This document shows positions 1 through 8,746 of a stretch of DNA of 64,000 nt, in pieces; the first letter of the stretch is position 1, and each line of letters opens with the position of its first letter. The stretch is from assembly GCA_963422385.1 (NCBI GenBank), contig OY729432.1:3224001-3288000 (forward strand), in the 5' to 3' direction. Origin of the DNA: JAJDTQ01 sp963422385. Its GTDB lineage: Bacteria; Desulfobacterota; Binatia; UBA9968; JAJDTQ01. A model generated the notes under the pieces. It saw nothing but the letters and a program-made list of their open reading frames with translations, was not told where the DNA came from and did no database searches. Both the position numbers and the translations under genes were made by a program.

Positions 1-180
1 CAACTCCGCGAGGCCGCCGATGTCGATGATGACCTCGGGCTTGGCGAGCCGGAGCTTCATCAGCGGGAGCAGACTCTGCCCCCCGGCCAGAACCTTGGCG
101 TCGTCCACGTTGGCGGACAGCAGCGACAGGGCCTCTTCCAGGGAGGCGGGTGCGTGGTAGTCGAACGCGCCGGGGATCAT
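1..180 (-). CDS. FAD-binding subunit of a CoxM-type molybdenum hydroxylase (N-terminal part, runs off the window)
   Basis: The first 60 codons are present and the gene continues past the left edge. The translated start (MIPGAFDYHAPASLEEAL) and a downstream AGGQSLLPLMKLRLAKP stretch are typical of the FAD-binding medium subunit of xanthine dehydrogenase/CO dehydrogenase-type enzymes, which passes electrons from the 2Fe-2S subunit to the acceptor. Its ATG overlaps the TGA of the large-subunit gene (ATGA), so the order on the minus strand is small, large, medium subunit with translational coupling. Family assignment is firm; the substrate is unknown. Confidence 0.88.
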   Translation of the reverse strand, partial: MIPGAFDYHAPASLEEALSLLSANVDDAKVLAGGQSLLPLMKLRLAKPEVIIDIGGLAEL

Positions 181-2597
181 GCCCGAGCCTCCTGAATCAG
201 TTGCCACACCCGCTCGGGAGTCAACGGCAGGTGCCGGATCCGCACCCCGAACGGTTCGAGAGCGTTTTCAACCGCGCTGGCGATGGCGGCGGGGGAGGGG
301 ATGGCGGCCCCTTCGCCTGCCGCCTTCTGTCCCAGCGGCGTGAACGCCGAGGGTGCGGGCCGGTGCTCCACCTCGATGGGAGGGGTCTCGGCGGTGGAGC
401 ACTTGCCGTAGTCGGTCAGGGTGATGGTGAGGAGCTGGCCTTCGTCGTCGTACACGAAGCCCTCGCCGAGGGCCACGGCGATGCCGTGGGCCGCGGAGCC
501 GTAGATCTGTCCGTCCACCACGTCCGGGTTGATGATGGTGCCGTTGTCGCCGACGATGAGATAGCGCAGCACCGCGACCTTGCCGGTGCGCGGGTCCACC
601 TCTACCAACGCCACGTGGGCGCCGGCGCCGAAGGTGAACTGGGCCCGGACCTTCCGGTTCTTGCCCGGCACCATGTTGGGCTGCGCGTGTGGGAAGGTGT
701 AGTAGAAGGTGGTCTGTAGCCCGGCGTCGATGCCCTCGGGCAAGAGCGACTGGTTGTTGTAGGCCACCTTGCCGAGCTCGGCGAAGGTGAGCTTGCGGCG
801 CGGGAACCCGGGAACGCTCACCACCCCGTCGGCAATCTCCAGATCCGACTCCTGGGCGTCCAGGATGTGCGCCGCCACCTTGAGGATCTTCTCACGGAGC
901 TGGTTGGCCGCGCCGATGATGGAGCCGATGTCATAGAGGTGGAAGTTGTTGCCGCTGTTGGCCGCGGCCACGCCCCAGGGCGCGACGTCGCTGTCGAAGG
1001 GCGTGGTGGTGCTGATCACGTCAGGGCTTACGCCGAGGATCCCGGCGGCCACCTGGGCGGTGGTGGTCTCGTGGGCCTGCCCGCAGTTGGGGGAACCCAG
1101 ATACAGGGCGATGGTGCCGTTCTTTTCCAGCTTGATGGTGGCGCCGTTGATGCCGCCGGCCCCCGGCGTCTCCTTCATCTCGGGAAAGATCGCCATGTCC
1201 CGGGCAGCGTTACGGCCTCCGGGCTCCACCCCGATGACCACGCCGATGCCGAGGTATCGGCCCTTTTCACGCTCACGGGCCTGCTCTTCCTTGATGCCCG
1301 GGTAGTCCACCTTCTCCAGTGCCCGCTTCAGCAGGCCGGGATAGTCGCCGCTGTCGTAGATGTTGCCGTTGGGCGTGGTGTAGGGCATCTGCTCCGGCTG
1401 GACGAGGTTGCGGAAGCGCACCTCCGCCGGATCCATGTCCAGATCCTGCGCCACCCGGTCGATGATGCGTTCCCAGATGTAGCACATGCCCGGCTTGCCG
1501 ATGCCCCGGTTGGGGATCACCGGACACCGGTTGGTGACCACCGAGTAGCCGTCCATGCGGATGTTCCGCACCTTGTAGGTGTTGCTGAGGTTGTTGAGCT
1601 TGTTGGTGAAATGGATGGTGAGGGTGCTCACGGATCCGCCCACGTCGTCGATTTCCTTGAAGCGCAGCCCGGTCACGGCGCCGTCGTTCCTTACCGCCGC
1701 CTCGACGTCGAACTCCTGCTCGCAGGCGTGTCCTGCGGCCATCATGTGCTCGTTGCGATCCTCGATCCACTTCACCGGCCGGCCCGACTTTATGGCCAGC
1801 AGCGCAACGATCACCACGTACTTCCGGATCAGATGGATCTTCTGTCCAAAGCCGCCGCCGATGTCCGGGATGATGACCCGGACGTCGTCCAGGCCCAGGG
1901 CGTCCCGCAGCGCGTCGTAGATGTTCTCCGGCACCTGGGTGTTGGTGCGGACCGTGAGCTTTCGGCTGAATCGGTCGAAGGAGGCGATGCACGCCAGCGG
2001 CTCCAGAGGCGTCGAGCTGTACCGGTGGATCTTGAGGTTCTCCCGCACCACCCGGTCCGCCTGCCGGAAGGCCGTCTCGGTATCCCCGTATTCCAGGGAC
2101 CCTTGCCAGGCCACGTTGGAACCCAGCTCTTCATAGATGAGCGAAGGGTTCTCGCCAGCCATGGGCTGGTGGACGTCGCTGATGGCCGGCAGGATCTCGT
2201 AGTCCACGACGATGGACTCGAGTGCGTCCTCGGCCGTGCTCCGGTTCCACGCTGCGATGGCGCCCAAGGGCTCACCCACGTAGCGGACCTTGTCCACCGC
2301 TCCGGCGTATTCCTCCACGGGCTTCTTCAGGCCGGCGGCGTAACGTCCCGGCCGGAACGGTCTGGTGTCCCGCTTCATGTCCTCGGGCGCCACTACGGCG
2401 AACACGTCCCGTCGGCTCTTGGCGGCCTCGGCGTCCACCCCGAGAATGCGCGCGTGGGCGTGGGGGCTCCGTATGAACACCGCCTGCAACATGCCGGGTT
2501 CGGTAAAGTCGTCCGTGTACTGACCCCGTCCGGTTACATGCCGCGGCCCCTCCTTGCTGCGGGTGGCGAGGCCGACGTATTCATTCGAGCTAGCCAT
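177..2597 (-). CDS. CoxL-type molybdopterin-binding large subunit of a xanthine dehydrogenase-family hydroxylase
   Basis: This 806-residue protein has the normal length for a molybdenum-hydroxylase large subunit, which oxidises aldehydes, N-heterocycles or similar carbon centres with water as oxygen source. Visible motifs are GGGFGQK in the middle of the chain, GQAHETTTAQVAAG for cofactor binding, and GEG at about residues 761-763, whose glutamate is the usual general base. The active-site loop signature of true aerobic CO dehydrogenase (AYRCSFR type) is absent; the corresponding stretch reads NRCPVIPNRGIGKP. It is therefore more likely an aldehyde, nicotinate-like or other hydroxylase than a CO dehydrogenase. 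The start codon overlaps the end of the 2Fe-2S subunit gene by 8 bp, so the three subunits form one operon. Confidence 0.93.
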   Translation of the reverse strand: MASSNEYVGLATRSKEGPRHVTGRGQYTDDFTEPGMLQAVFIRSPHAHARILGVDAEAAKSRRDVFAVVAPEDMKRDTRPFRPGRYAAGLKKPVEEYAGAVDKVRYVGEPLGAIAAWNRSTAEDALESIVVDYEILPAISDVHQPMAGENPSLIYEELGSNVAWQGSLEYGDTETAFRQADRVVRENLKIHRYSSTPLEPLACIASFDRFSRKLTVRTNTQVPENIYDALRDALGLDDVRVIIPDIGGGFGQKIHLIRKYVVIVALLAIKSGRPVKWIEDRNEHMMAAGHACEQEFDVEAAVRNDGAVTGLRFKEIDDVGGSVSTLTIHFTNKLNNLSNTYKVRNIRMDGYSVVTNRCPVIPNRGIGKPGMCYIWERIIDRVAQDLDMDPAEVRFRNLVQPEQMPYTTPNGNIYDSGDYPGLLKRALEKVDYPGIKEEQAREREKGRYLGIGVVIGVEPGGRNAARDMAIFPEMKETPGAGGINGATIKLEKNGTIALYLGSPNCGQAHETTTAQVAAGILGVSPDVISTTTPFDSDVAPWGVAAANSGNNFHLYDIGSIIGAANQLREKILKVAAHILDAQESDLEIADGVVSVPGFPRRKLTFAELGKVAYNNQSLLPEGIDAGLQTTFYYTFPHAQPNMVPGKNRKVRAQFTFGAGAHVALVEVDPRTGKVAVLRYLIVGDNGTIINPDVVDGQIYGSAAHGIAVALGEGFVYDDEGQLLTITLTDYGKCSTAETPPIEVEHRPAPSAFTPLGQKAAGEGAAIPSPAAIASAVENALEPFGVRIRHLPLTPERVWQLIQEARA

Positions 2598-3063
2598 TTT
2601 TATCCTGCTCCGCGGCTTCCTTCACCGCCGCCACGATCTGCATGTACCCCGTGCACATGCACAGATTCCCGGCCAGACCCTCGCGGATCTCCTCCTCGCT
2701 GGGGTCCGGGTTCCTGCTCAACAGAGAGCGGGCCGCCATGACCATTCCGGGGGTGCAGTATCCGCACTGGAAGCCGTAGTTCCTGATGAAGGCCTCCTGG
2801 ACCGGATGCAGCGTGTCGCCTTCCGCCAACCCTTCGACGGTGGTGATCTCCTTGCCGTTGGCCTGCACCGCAAAGATCAGGCACGACTTCACCAGCTTGC
2901 CGTCCAGCTCCACGGTGCATGCGCCGCATTCCCCGACGATGCAGCCGATATGGGTGCCGGTGAGGCCGATGGTCTCCCGCAAAAAATAGGAAAGGAGCTG
3001 GCGCGGCTCCACTTCCTCCTCGTACAACCGTCCGTTGACGGTCACCCGAACCGTTCGTTTCAT
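2590..3063 (-). CDS. CoxS-type (2Fe-2S)-binding small subunit of the molybdenum hydroxylase
   Basis: The 157-residue protein is the usual size of the two-cluster iron-sulphur subunit. An N-terminal plant-type ferredoxin domain carries the pattern CIVGECGACTVELDG followed by a further cysteine, and the C-terminal helical domain carries CGYCTPGM and CMCTGY, which bind the second cluster. It relays electrons from the molybdenum site to FAD. It is the first gene of the three-subunit operon. The ATG at 3063 fits the family start (MKRTVRVTVNGR). Confidence 0.94.
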   Translation of the reverse strand: MKRTVRVTVNGRLYEEEVEPRQLLSYFLRETIGLTGTHIGCIVGECGACTVELDGKLVKSCLIFAVQANGKEITTVEGLAEGDTLHPVQEAFIRNYGFQCGYCTPGMVMAARSLLSRNPDPSEEEIREGLAGNLCMCTGYMQIVAAVKEAAEQDKNG

Positions 3064-3176
3064 GGCCTGATAATCGCTCCCGGTGTGTCTGGATTCCGGT
3101 CGAAGGCACGGTCGAAAGGGCGGCCGCGCCTTGCAGAGTCCAAGGTTTATAACGGGGAGGCCGCGTTCATGTCAAA

Positions 3177-3797
3177 TCACTTGCGGGCGGTCCGCTTCTT
3201 CGACCACGGCGCGTTGCGCCACACGGCGATGCGGTAGCCCAGCAGCACTGTCAGCACACCGGCGAAGACGAGGGGTTTCCTCATGTCCGCTTTCACCAGC
3301 CAGAGAAAATGGACGACCCCGGCGATGGCGCAGAGGTAGATGAGGCGATGAAGCTGCTGCCAGCGGCGGCCGCCGAGTCTGCGGATCATGCCGGCGGTGG
3401 AGGTGACGGCCAGCGGCAGCATCAGCAGGAACCCCAGGTACCCCGCGGTGATGTACGGCCGCTTGACGATGTCCGCGAAGATGGCGGCGGGGTCGAAGAA
3501 GTGGTCCAGCACGACGAAGGTGGATAGGTGGAGGCAGGTGTAGAAGAAGGCGAACAGCCCCAGCATGCGCCGCAGCCTGATGAGACCGGCATAGCCGGTG
3601 ATCCGCCGGAGCGGCGTCACCGCCAGCGTGACCATCAGGAAGACCAACGCGAAAGTGCCGGTGATGTGGGTGATGAACTCCACCGGATTGGCGCCGAGTC
3701 CGCCGGTGAAGATCCCCACGATGAGCCGCACGGCGGGGACCAGCGCCAAGGCGAACACCGACGCCTTGATCCAGGTGAACGGCTTGATCCGGGTCAC
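3177..3797 (-). CDS. msrQ: MsrQ heme-binding membrane subunit of the periplasmic methionine-sulfoxide reductase
   Basis: The 206-residue hydrophobic protein has about six membrane segments and the ferric-reductase-like fold of the YedZ/MsrQ family. It passes electrons from the quinone pool or a flavin reductase to MsrP. Histidines lie inside predicted helices (for example FFYTCLHLSTF and QQLHRLIYLC) and probably ligate heme. The start is a GTG at 3797, one base beyond the end of the msrP gene, so the two are translated as a pair. Function is inferred from the family and from the neighbouring MsrP. Confidence 0.9.
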   Translation of the reverse strand: MTRIKPFTWIKASVFALALVPAVRLIVGIFTGGLGANPVEFITHITGTFALVFLMVTLAVTPLRRITGYAGLIRLRRMLGLFAFFYTCLHLSTFVVLDHFFDPAAIFADIVKRPYITAGYLGFLLMLPLAVTSTAGMIRRLGGRRWQQLHRLIYLCAIAGVVHFLWLVKADMRKPLVFAGVLTVLLGYRIAVWRNAPWSKKRTARK

Positions 3798-3798
3798 G

Positions 3799-4758
3799 TC
3801 AATAAAGCCTCTTCAGGTCCATTCCCTTGTACAGGTGGGCCACCTGCTCCTCGTAGCCGTTGAACATGAGCGTCTTGCGTCTGAAGAAGTCGCCGATGCG
3901 GCGCTCGCTCGCCTGGCTCCAGCGAGGATGGTCCACCGTGGGGTTCACGTTGGAGTAGAAGCCGTACTCCTGGGGCGCCGCGATATTCCAGGCCGTGGGC
4001 GGCTCCTTCTCCACGAAGCGTATCCTGACGATGGACTTGATGCTCTTGAAGCCGTACTTCCACGGCACCACGACACGGATGGGCGCGCCGTTCTGATTGG
4101 GCAGCACCTCGCCGTAGAGTCCCACCCCGAGGATCGTCAGCGGATTCATGGCCTCGTCCATGCGCAAGCCCTCGACGTACGGCCAATCGAGGATGCCCCG
4201 GCGCTGGCCGGGCATCTGCGCGGGATCGTGGAGCGTGACGAACTGGATGTACCTGGCGTTGGCGGTGGGCTCCACCGTCTTGATCAGGTGGCTCAGCTCG
4301 AAGCCGATCCAGGGGATCACCATGGACCACGCCTCCACGCACCGCAGCCGGTAGACCCGCTCCTCCAGCGGCATCTTCAGCATCTCGTCCATGTCGAAGG
4401 TCCTGGGCTTGTTCACCTCGCCTTCCACCACGACGGTCCACGGCCGGGTCTTGAGGCTATCGGAATACCGCTTCGGATCCGACTTGTCGGCGCCGAACTC
4501 GTAGAAGTTGTTGTAGCTCGTGATGTCCTTCAGCGGCGTCTGCGGCTCGTCCGTGGAGAAGGCGCTCTTGCCGACGCCCGTGAGCTTCGTGGCGCCCCGG
4601 GCCTCGCCCATCGGGCCGAGCAGGCCGGGAACCAGCAGACCCGAGCCCATGCCGGCGACTCCCAGCGACGCGGTGCGGATGAACCGTCGCCGGGTCAGGT
4701 ACAGTTCCTTGTCCGTGATCTCGCTGCTCTTGATGTCGTCGGGCCTTTTGATCAGCAT
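3799..4758 (-). CDS. msrP: MsrP catalytic subunit of the periplasmic protein-methionine-sulfoxide reductase
   Basis: This 319-residue molybdopterin protein of the sulfite-oxidase fold repairs oxidised methionines in envelope proteins. A twin-arginine signal is seen near residues 22-33 (TRRRFIRTASLG), so it is exported folded by Tat. The molybdenum-ligating cysteine is C140 in YRLRCVEAW. The frame stays open far upstream of the start, but the ATG at 4758 (MLIKRPDDIKSSEITDKE) fits known MsrP proteins and places the Tat motif correctly. msrQ follows immediately. Confidence 0.92.
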   Translation of the reverse strand: MLIKRPDDIKSSEITDKELYLTRRRFIRTASLGVAGMGSGLLVPGLLGPMGEARGATKLTGVGKSAFSTDEPQTPLKDITSYNNFYEFGADKSDPKRYSDSLKTRPWTVVVEGEVNKPRTFDMDEMLKMPLEERVYRLRCVEAWSMVIPWIGFELSHLIKTVEPTANARYIQFVTLHDPAQMPGQRRGILDWPYVEGLRMDEAMNPLTILGVGLYGEVLPNQNGAPIRVVVPWKYGFKSIKSIVRIRFVEKEPPTAWNIAAPQEYGFYSNVNPTVDHPRWSQASERRIGDFFRRKTLMFNGYEEQVAHLYKGMDLKRLY

Positions 4759-4892
4759 CAGTCCTTTCCCTTCTTCGTCAAGGCAAGGTGGGCGTTTACC
4801 GTCCCCTACGCTACACTGCGGCAAGTGGCGCCCTCTTGTCAAATCGGTCGGCAAATGGACCGTGCGACAGTTTCGTAGTAGATCCGCATACT

Positions 4893-4910
4893 CGGACAGG
4901 CTCCTGGTCC
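4893..4910. repeat. Short near-palindromic repeat, copy 1 of 3
   Basis: The 18-mer CGGACAGGCTCCTGGTCC is near-palindromic (GGACAGG against CCTGGTCC with one bulge). It recurs exactly at 32069-32086 and with one change at 34245-34262, each time between genes. Here it lies 28 bp upstream of an aminotransferase gene, in the divergent gap after msrP. Confidence 0.7.
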
Positions 4911-4938
4911 CTGGGAGTCCTGCGGTGGAGGAATCGCA

Positions 4939-5907
4939 ATGCATGAGAAGATCGTCTATTTGAATGGCAGCTTCGTGCCCGAGAGCGAGGCCAGGGTGTC
5001 GGTTCTCGACTACGGGTTCCACGCCGGCGACGGCGTCTATGACGTGACTCGCACTTTCCGGCACGTGCCGTTCAAGCTCAAGGAGCACAACGACCGGCTG
5101 TTCCGGTCCTTGAAGTACACCCGGATCGACTGCGGCCTGTCGCAGGCGGAGATGGAAGCGGCGGCACTGGAGGTGATCGAGCGCAACAAGGACCTCCTGG
5201 GTCCGGACGACGACTACGCCGTGTGGCAGGTGGTGAGCCGGGGCGAGCGCTCTTCGAAAGGCTCCCGGACCGGCAAGGAAGCCACCGTGGCCATTTATTG
5301 CCTCGACGTGGACTTTACGGGGTTCTGCCGCTACTACGTCGAGGGCGTCACCATCGTGGTGCCGGCCACCCGGCGGATTCCGCCTCAGTGCCTGGAGTCC
5401 AAGGCCAAGATCACCAACAAGATGAACCACATCATCGCGGCCTTCGAGGCCAGGCAGGCGGACCCCAAGGCCATCCCCCTCATGCTGGACCTGGACGGCA
5501 ACATCGCCGAGAGCAACGCCCACAACTTCTTCGCGGTCGTCGGCGGGAAGATCTACACCCCGGGCGCGAAGAACGTGCTGGGGGGCATCACCCGGGCCGT
5601 GCTCGGGGAGCTGGCGGAACGGCTGGACATGGAGGTGGAGGAGGCCAACCTGACGCCCTATGACTGCCTGAACGCGGATGAGGCCTTCCTCACCAGCACC
5701 AGCCCCACCATCGTGCCCGTCAAGAGCATCAACGGCGTCGGCTTCGGACGGGACGTCCCCGGCGGCGTGACCCTGCGGCTGCTCAAGGGCTGGACCGATC
5801 TCGTGGGCGTGGACATCGTCGTCCAGGCCCTGAACCATATGGAAGGGGAGGAGAAGGAAGATCTGAGCGCGGCGTGGAACGAGAAGCAGGCGGCGCTGGG
5901 TCTGTAG
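4939..5907 (+). CDS. Class IV PLP-dependent aminotransferase (branched-chain/D-amino-acid aminotransferase-like)
   Basis: The 322-residue protein has the class IV fold-type signature. The start (LNGSFVPESEARVSVLDYGF) is the usual N-terminal strand. Alignment by eye with D-amino-acid aminotransferase puts the PLP lysine at K157 in ESKAKITNKMNH, and a GNIAESNAHNFF stretch at 188-198 carries the conserved glutamate and asparagine that contact the cofactor. It moves amino groups between branched-chain or D-amino acids and 2-oxo acids, or could be a lyase of the ADC-lyase type; substrate cannot be read. It is divergent from msrP and followed after 19 bp by a DUF368 membrane protein. Confidence 0.85.
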   Translation: MHEKIVYLNGSFVPESEARVSVLDYGFHAGDGVYDVTRTFRHVPFKLKEHNDRLFRSLKYTRIDCGLSQAEMEAAALEVIERNKDLLGPDDDYAVWQVVSRGERSSKGSRTGKEATVAIYCLDVDFTGFCRYYVEGVTIVVPATRRIPPQCLESKAKITNKMNHIIAAFEARQADPKAIPLMLDLDGNIAESNAHNFFAVVGGKIYTPGAKNVLGGITRAVLGELAERLDMEVEEANLTPYDCLNADEAFLTSTSPTIVPVKSINGVGFGRDVPGGVTLRLLKGWTDLVGVDIVVQALNHMEGEEKEDLSAAWNEKQAALGL

Positions 5908-5926
5908 CGCGGGGGTGGCCGCGATC

Positions 5927-6859
5927 ATGCGCCCGCCCAACGGGCCGAAGCGTTACCTGTACATCGCCCTTGCCGGCGTGACCATGGGATCGGCGGACAT
6001 CGTTCCCGGGGTCTCCGGCGGCACCATGGCGTTCATCATGGGCATCTACGACGAGCTCGTGGACGCCCTCAAGTCCTTCAACTGGCGGCTCCCGAGCCTC
6101 CTGGTTCGGCTGCGTTTTCGGGATGCCGCGGCCTCCATCCCCTGGCGGTTCCTCATGGTCCTCGGCGTGGGCATCGCCGCAGCCATGCTGGCCTTGGCCG
6201 GCCCCATCGGCTGGCTGCTCGACCACCGGCCTGTTCCGCTGTTCGCCTTCTTCCTCGGATTGGTCCTGGCAAGCATCGTCACGGTGGCCGCACGGTTGCG
6301 CTGGTCCGTGACCGCGGTGGCGTGTCTGCTCCTGGGCGCCGGCATCGCCTGGTGGCTGGCGGGGCTGGTCCCCCTGGCCATGCCCCACGACCCCGCGACA
6401 CTCTTTCTCAGCGGGGTCGCCGCCATCACCGCGATGATCCTTCCCGGCGTCTCCGGCTCCTTCATCCTCCTGGTCCTGGGCCAGTACGAGTACGCGATCG
6501 ATGCCGTGCGTGACCGGGACCTGCTCGCCCTCCTGCCCCTGGCCGCCGGGGCCGTGTTCGGCATCCTCGCATTCGTGCGGGTTCTGAGCTGGCTGCTGCA
6601 CCGCCACCGCAGGGTCACCATCGCGCTTCTCGTCGGTTTCATGGCCGGGTCCCTGAGAAGGATCTGGCCGTTCAAGGCGACCGTGTCGGGCCCCGGGGAG
6701 GCGCCGTCCCTCCGTCAGATCAATGTTCTTCCGGAACCGGACGGCGCCTTATGGCTCGTCTTTGTGTTCTGCATACTGGGGTTTCTGTTGGTGCTCGCCG
6801 TGAATCGGGTGGTTCGGGACCGGATGAACGGGCATGGAAAACAGGATCGGACGACATGA
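5927..6859 (+). CDS. DUF368-family integral membrane protein
   Basis: This protein of about 310 residues has eight or more hydrophobic segments and two repeats of a PGVSG motif (DIVPGVSGGTMAFIMGIYDELV near the start and MILPGVSGSFILLVLGQYEY in the middle). That internal duplication is characteristic of DUF368; some members have been linked to undecaprenyl-phosphate translocation, which is family knowledge and not shown here. An ATG at 5927 is preferred over an in-frame GTG at 5915. It probably shares a transcript with the upstream aminotransferase. Confidence 0.82.
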   Translation: MRPPNGPKRYLYIALAGVTMGSADIVPGVSGGTMAFIMGIYDELVDALKSFNWRLPSLLVRLRFRDAAASIPWRFLMVLGVGIAAAMLALAGPIGWLLDHRPVPLFAFFLGLVLASIVTVAARLRWSVTAVACLLLGAGIAWWLAGLVPLAMPHDPATLFLSGVAAITAMILPGVSGSFILLVLGQYEYAIDAVRDRDLLALLPLAAGAVFGILAFVRVLSWLLHRHRRVTIALLVGFMAGSLRRIWPFKATVSGPGEAPSLRQINVLPEPDGALWLVFVFCILGFLLVLAVNRVVRDRMNGHGKQDRTT

Positions 6860-6912
6860 GCACGGAATCCCGTCTGCTTCCTGCGGGGAAACAGCTTGTG
6901 GATCTCCCCGCC

Positions 6913-7608
6913 CTATCGGTGCCTTGGATCGTTTTGCAACCGCAAATACGCGGTGGCGTAGCGTTCACCGAAAATTCGCAGCGAACGGGCGTCGAAGTGC
7001 AGGTTGTCGCCTTTGTCCGTCAGGCCCTCGGCGCTGACGAAGACGCAGTGGGGCAGGGCGGCCGGGACCTTGCGCAGTTCGGCGTTGACGGTGCGGAAGT
7101 GGGGGAAGTCGGGCCTTTCGGTGAGGTAGCCGCCCAGTTCGCCGACGACCACCGGCAGTGAAGGCGCGTCGAGCCGTTCTCTCAGCGTTGTGATCATGGC
7201 GCTGAATCGGCTGGAGTAGCCGGAGGCGTCCGCGTCGGACTTGGAGTCGTGCTCGCCCTGATGCCACAGGATGGCCCGGATGGCGCCGTCCCGGGCAGCC
7301 TGGCGGGCGGCGGTCATGGCGTCTTCGTAGAGGTCGGCGCCGGGCATCCACCTTGCGAGAGGGGTCGAGCCGACGGCGCGCGGCACCAGGCCGATCTCCA
7401 GGCCGGGGTCCACCGCCAGCACCGATTGGGCGAAGCTCATGGCCAGCCCGACGCCGGCGGTGGGCCGATCATGGTGAAGAGGCTCTTCGGCGATGGTCCA
7501 GGCGCCGTCCCGGAACATGCGAATGCGTTCGTTGCGGATGGACTCCACGTCTTCGAGGAGGCCGCGGCCTGCCATGTTGGACTGGCCCATGAGCAAGAAG
7601 ATGTCCAT
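6913..7608 (-). CDS. SGNH-type esterase related to sialate O-acetylesterase/carbohydrate acetylesterases
   Basis: The 231-residue protein begins MDIFLLMGQSNMAGRG, the block I of the DUF303/CE6 esterase family, with Ser10 as predicted nucleophile. A central ILWHQGEHDS block and a C-terminal DNLHFDARSLR with the catalytic aspartate-histidine pair complete the set. It would hydrolyse acetyl esters on sugars or related compounds. No signal peptide is seen, so it is probably cytoplasmic. The frame is open upstream but that part is the shadow of the neighbouring cyclodeaminase gene; the ATG at 7608 sits directly at block I. Confidence 0.85.
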   Translation of the reverse strand: MDIFLLMGQSNMAGRGLLEDVESIRNERIRMFRDGAWTIAEEPLHHDRPTAGVGLAMSFAQSVLAVDPGLEIGLVPRAVGSTPLARWMPGADLYEDAMTAARQAARDGAIRAILWHQGEHDSKSDADASGYSSRFSAMITTLRERLDAPSLPVVVGELGGYLTERPDFPHFRTVNAELRKVPAALPHCVFVSAEGLTDKGDNLHFDARSLRIFGERYATAYLRLQNDPRHR

Positions 7609-7654
7609 GACTGGCTCGACCTGCCTCCCCCGAGCGGCGCAGCGGCTCGGGCAC

Positions 7655-7675
7655 GGGCAGGTTTGAGACCCGCCC
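7655..7675. repeat. GC-rich hairpin repeat (GGGCGGG type), copy 1
   Basis: On the minus strand the sequence reads GGGCGGGTCTCAAACCTGCCC, a 7-bp stem with one mismatch around a 7-base loop. A related hairpin occurs at 23608-23628. It lies between two minus-strand genes and may act as a terminator or as a REP-type repeat. Confidence 0.5.
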
Positions 7676-7706
7676 CTCCATTTCCTAGTCGCGCGCCGGA
7701 GGGTGT

Positions 7707-8693
7707 TCAATAGGGCAGCCGGGTCCCGGCGCCTTCCTCCAGGGCTTTTCGATACAGCCACGCGGCCAGCGCGATGTCCTGATTCACCAGTCCGATGGCG
7801 CGCATGAAGATCCGTTCGCGGTCGTTTTCCCGGCCGGCAACCTTCCCGGCCAGGACGTCCGGCAGCTCGGCGTAGACGTCGTCGGGGGTGAGGAAGCCTT
7901 CCCGCAGCATCCGGTCGATGTCCGACTTCTTCTTGCACTGGGCCCAACTGTCCACCACGAGCTTGCCCATGTCCTTGTAGGCGGCGCTTTCGAGCTCTTG
8001 ATGCTTGCCGATGGAGTAGACGACGGCCCCTTCGGTGATCCAGTCCTGCTTGACGAAGGGCTCGGAGGTGGTGGTGGCGGAGACCACCAGATCCGCACCG
8101 TCCAGCGCCTGGGGGGCGCTGTCGCAGGGGATGATGTTCAGGTCCAGCTCCTCGCCGACCTCCCGGGCAAAGGCTTTCCGGGTCTCGGGACGGCGGGAGA
8201 GCACCCGCACCTCCTTGAGGTCGAAGGCGCGCGCCATCACCGGCACGGTGGCCCGGGCGGTGTCGCCGACCCCCAGCATGGCCATCACCGACGCGCCCTG
8301 GCGCGCCAGGCTCTGGCAGGATACCGCGGCGGCGGCGCCGGTCCTCACCGAGTGGCACCAGTCCTCGTCCATGATGGCGGTGACCTCGCCGCCTTGCCGG
8401 TCGCTCAGGATGAGGATGCGCCGGGGGCCCTGGGGCGGACGCGACGGGTCCCGGCTCCCGCCCGCGGCCTTGATGGCGCGGAAGCGGAATCCGGCGGCGG
8501 CGGCGAGTGAGCAGCCGGTGACCCAGTACTGCCATCCCTCCCCGGGCTTGACCGCCAGGTCCTCGGGCACGGACCAGCCCACGCGCCCGGCGCTGTGGTC
8601 CTGCAGCGCGGCCTTGACGATGTCGATGGCCTCGCCCAGGTCGAGCAGGCGCTTCACGTCATCGTTGGACAGATAAAGGATTCCGTTGGCCAT
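7707..8693 (-). CDS. Ornithine cyclodeaminase/mu-crystallin family protein (paralogue 1)
   Basis: The 328-residue protein has the family's N-terminal strand-helix start (ILYLSNDDVKRLLDLGEAIDIV) and an NAD(P)-binding glycine motif VMAMLGVGDTARAT in the middle. The family includes ornithine cyclodeaminase, ketimine reductase, lysine cyclodeaminase and opine-type dehydrogenases, so the real substrate is open. It is one of four full paralogues in the window. The upstream neighbour on the same strand is an M24 peptidase-like protein and the downstream one an esterase. Confidence 0.88.
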   Translation of the reverse strand: MANGILYLSNDDVKRLLDLGEAIDIVKAALQDHSAGRVGWSVPEDLAVKPGEGWQYWVTGCSLAAAAGFRFRAIKAAGGSRDPSRPPQGPRRILILSDRQGGEVTAIMDEDWCHSVRTGAAAAVSCQSLARQGASVMAMLGVGDTARATVPVMARAFDLKEVRVLSRRPETRKAFAREVGEELDLNIIPCDSAPQALDGADLVVSATTTSEPFVKQDWITEGAVVYSIGKHQELESAAYKDMGKLVVDSWAQCKKKSDIDRMLREGFLTPDDVYAELPDVLAGKVAGRENDRERIFMRAIGLVNQDIALAAWLYRKALEEGAGTRLPY

Positions 8694-8746
8694 GGCGTTC
8701 CCCGGCTATCGCCCCTTGGGTCGGACCCTGCGGCCCGGCGTGGTCG

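Noticed and set aside
867..2741. Long plus-strand open frame (624 codons) opposite the CoxL and CoxS genes
   Set aside because: It lies antisense to two well-supported genes, has no recognisable domain and is explained by high GC content.
177..3063. Naming the molybdenum hydroxylase a carbon monoxide dehydrogenase
   Set aside because: The diagnostic cysteine loop of form I CO dehydrogenase is not present in the large subunit.
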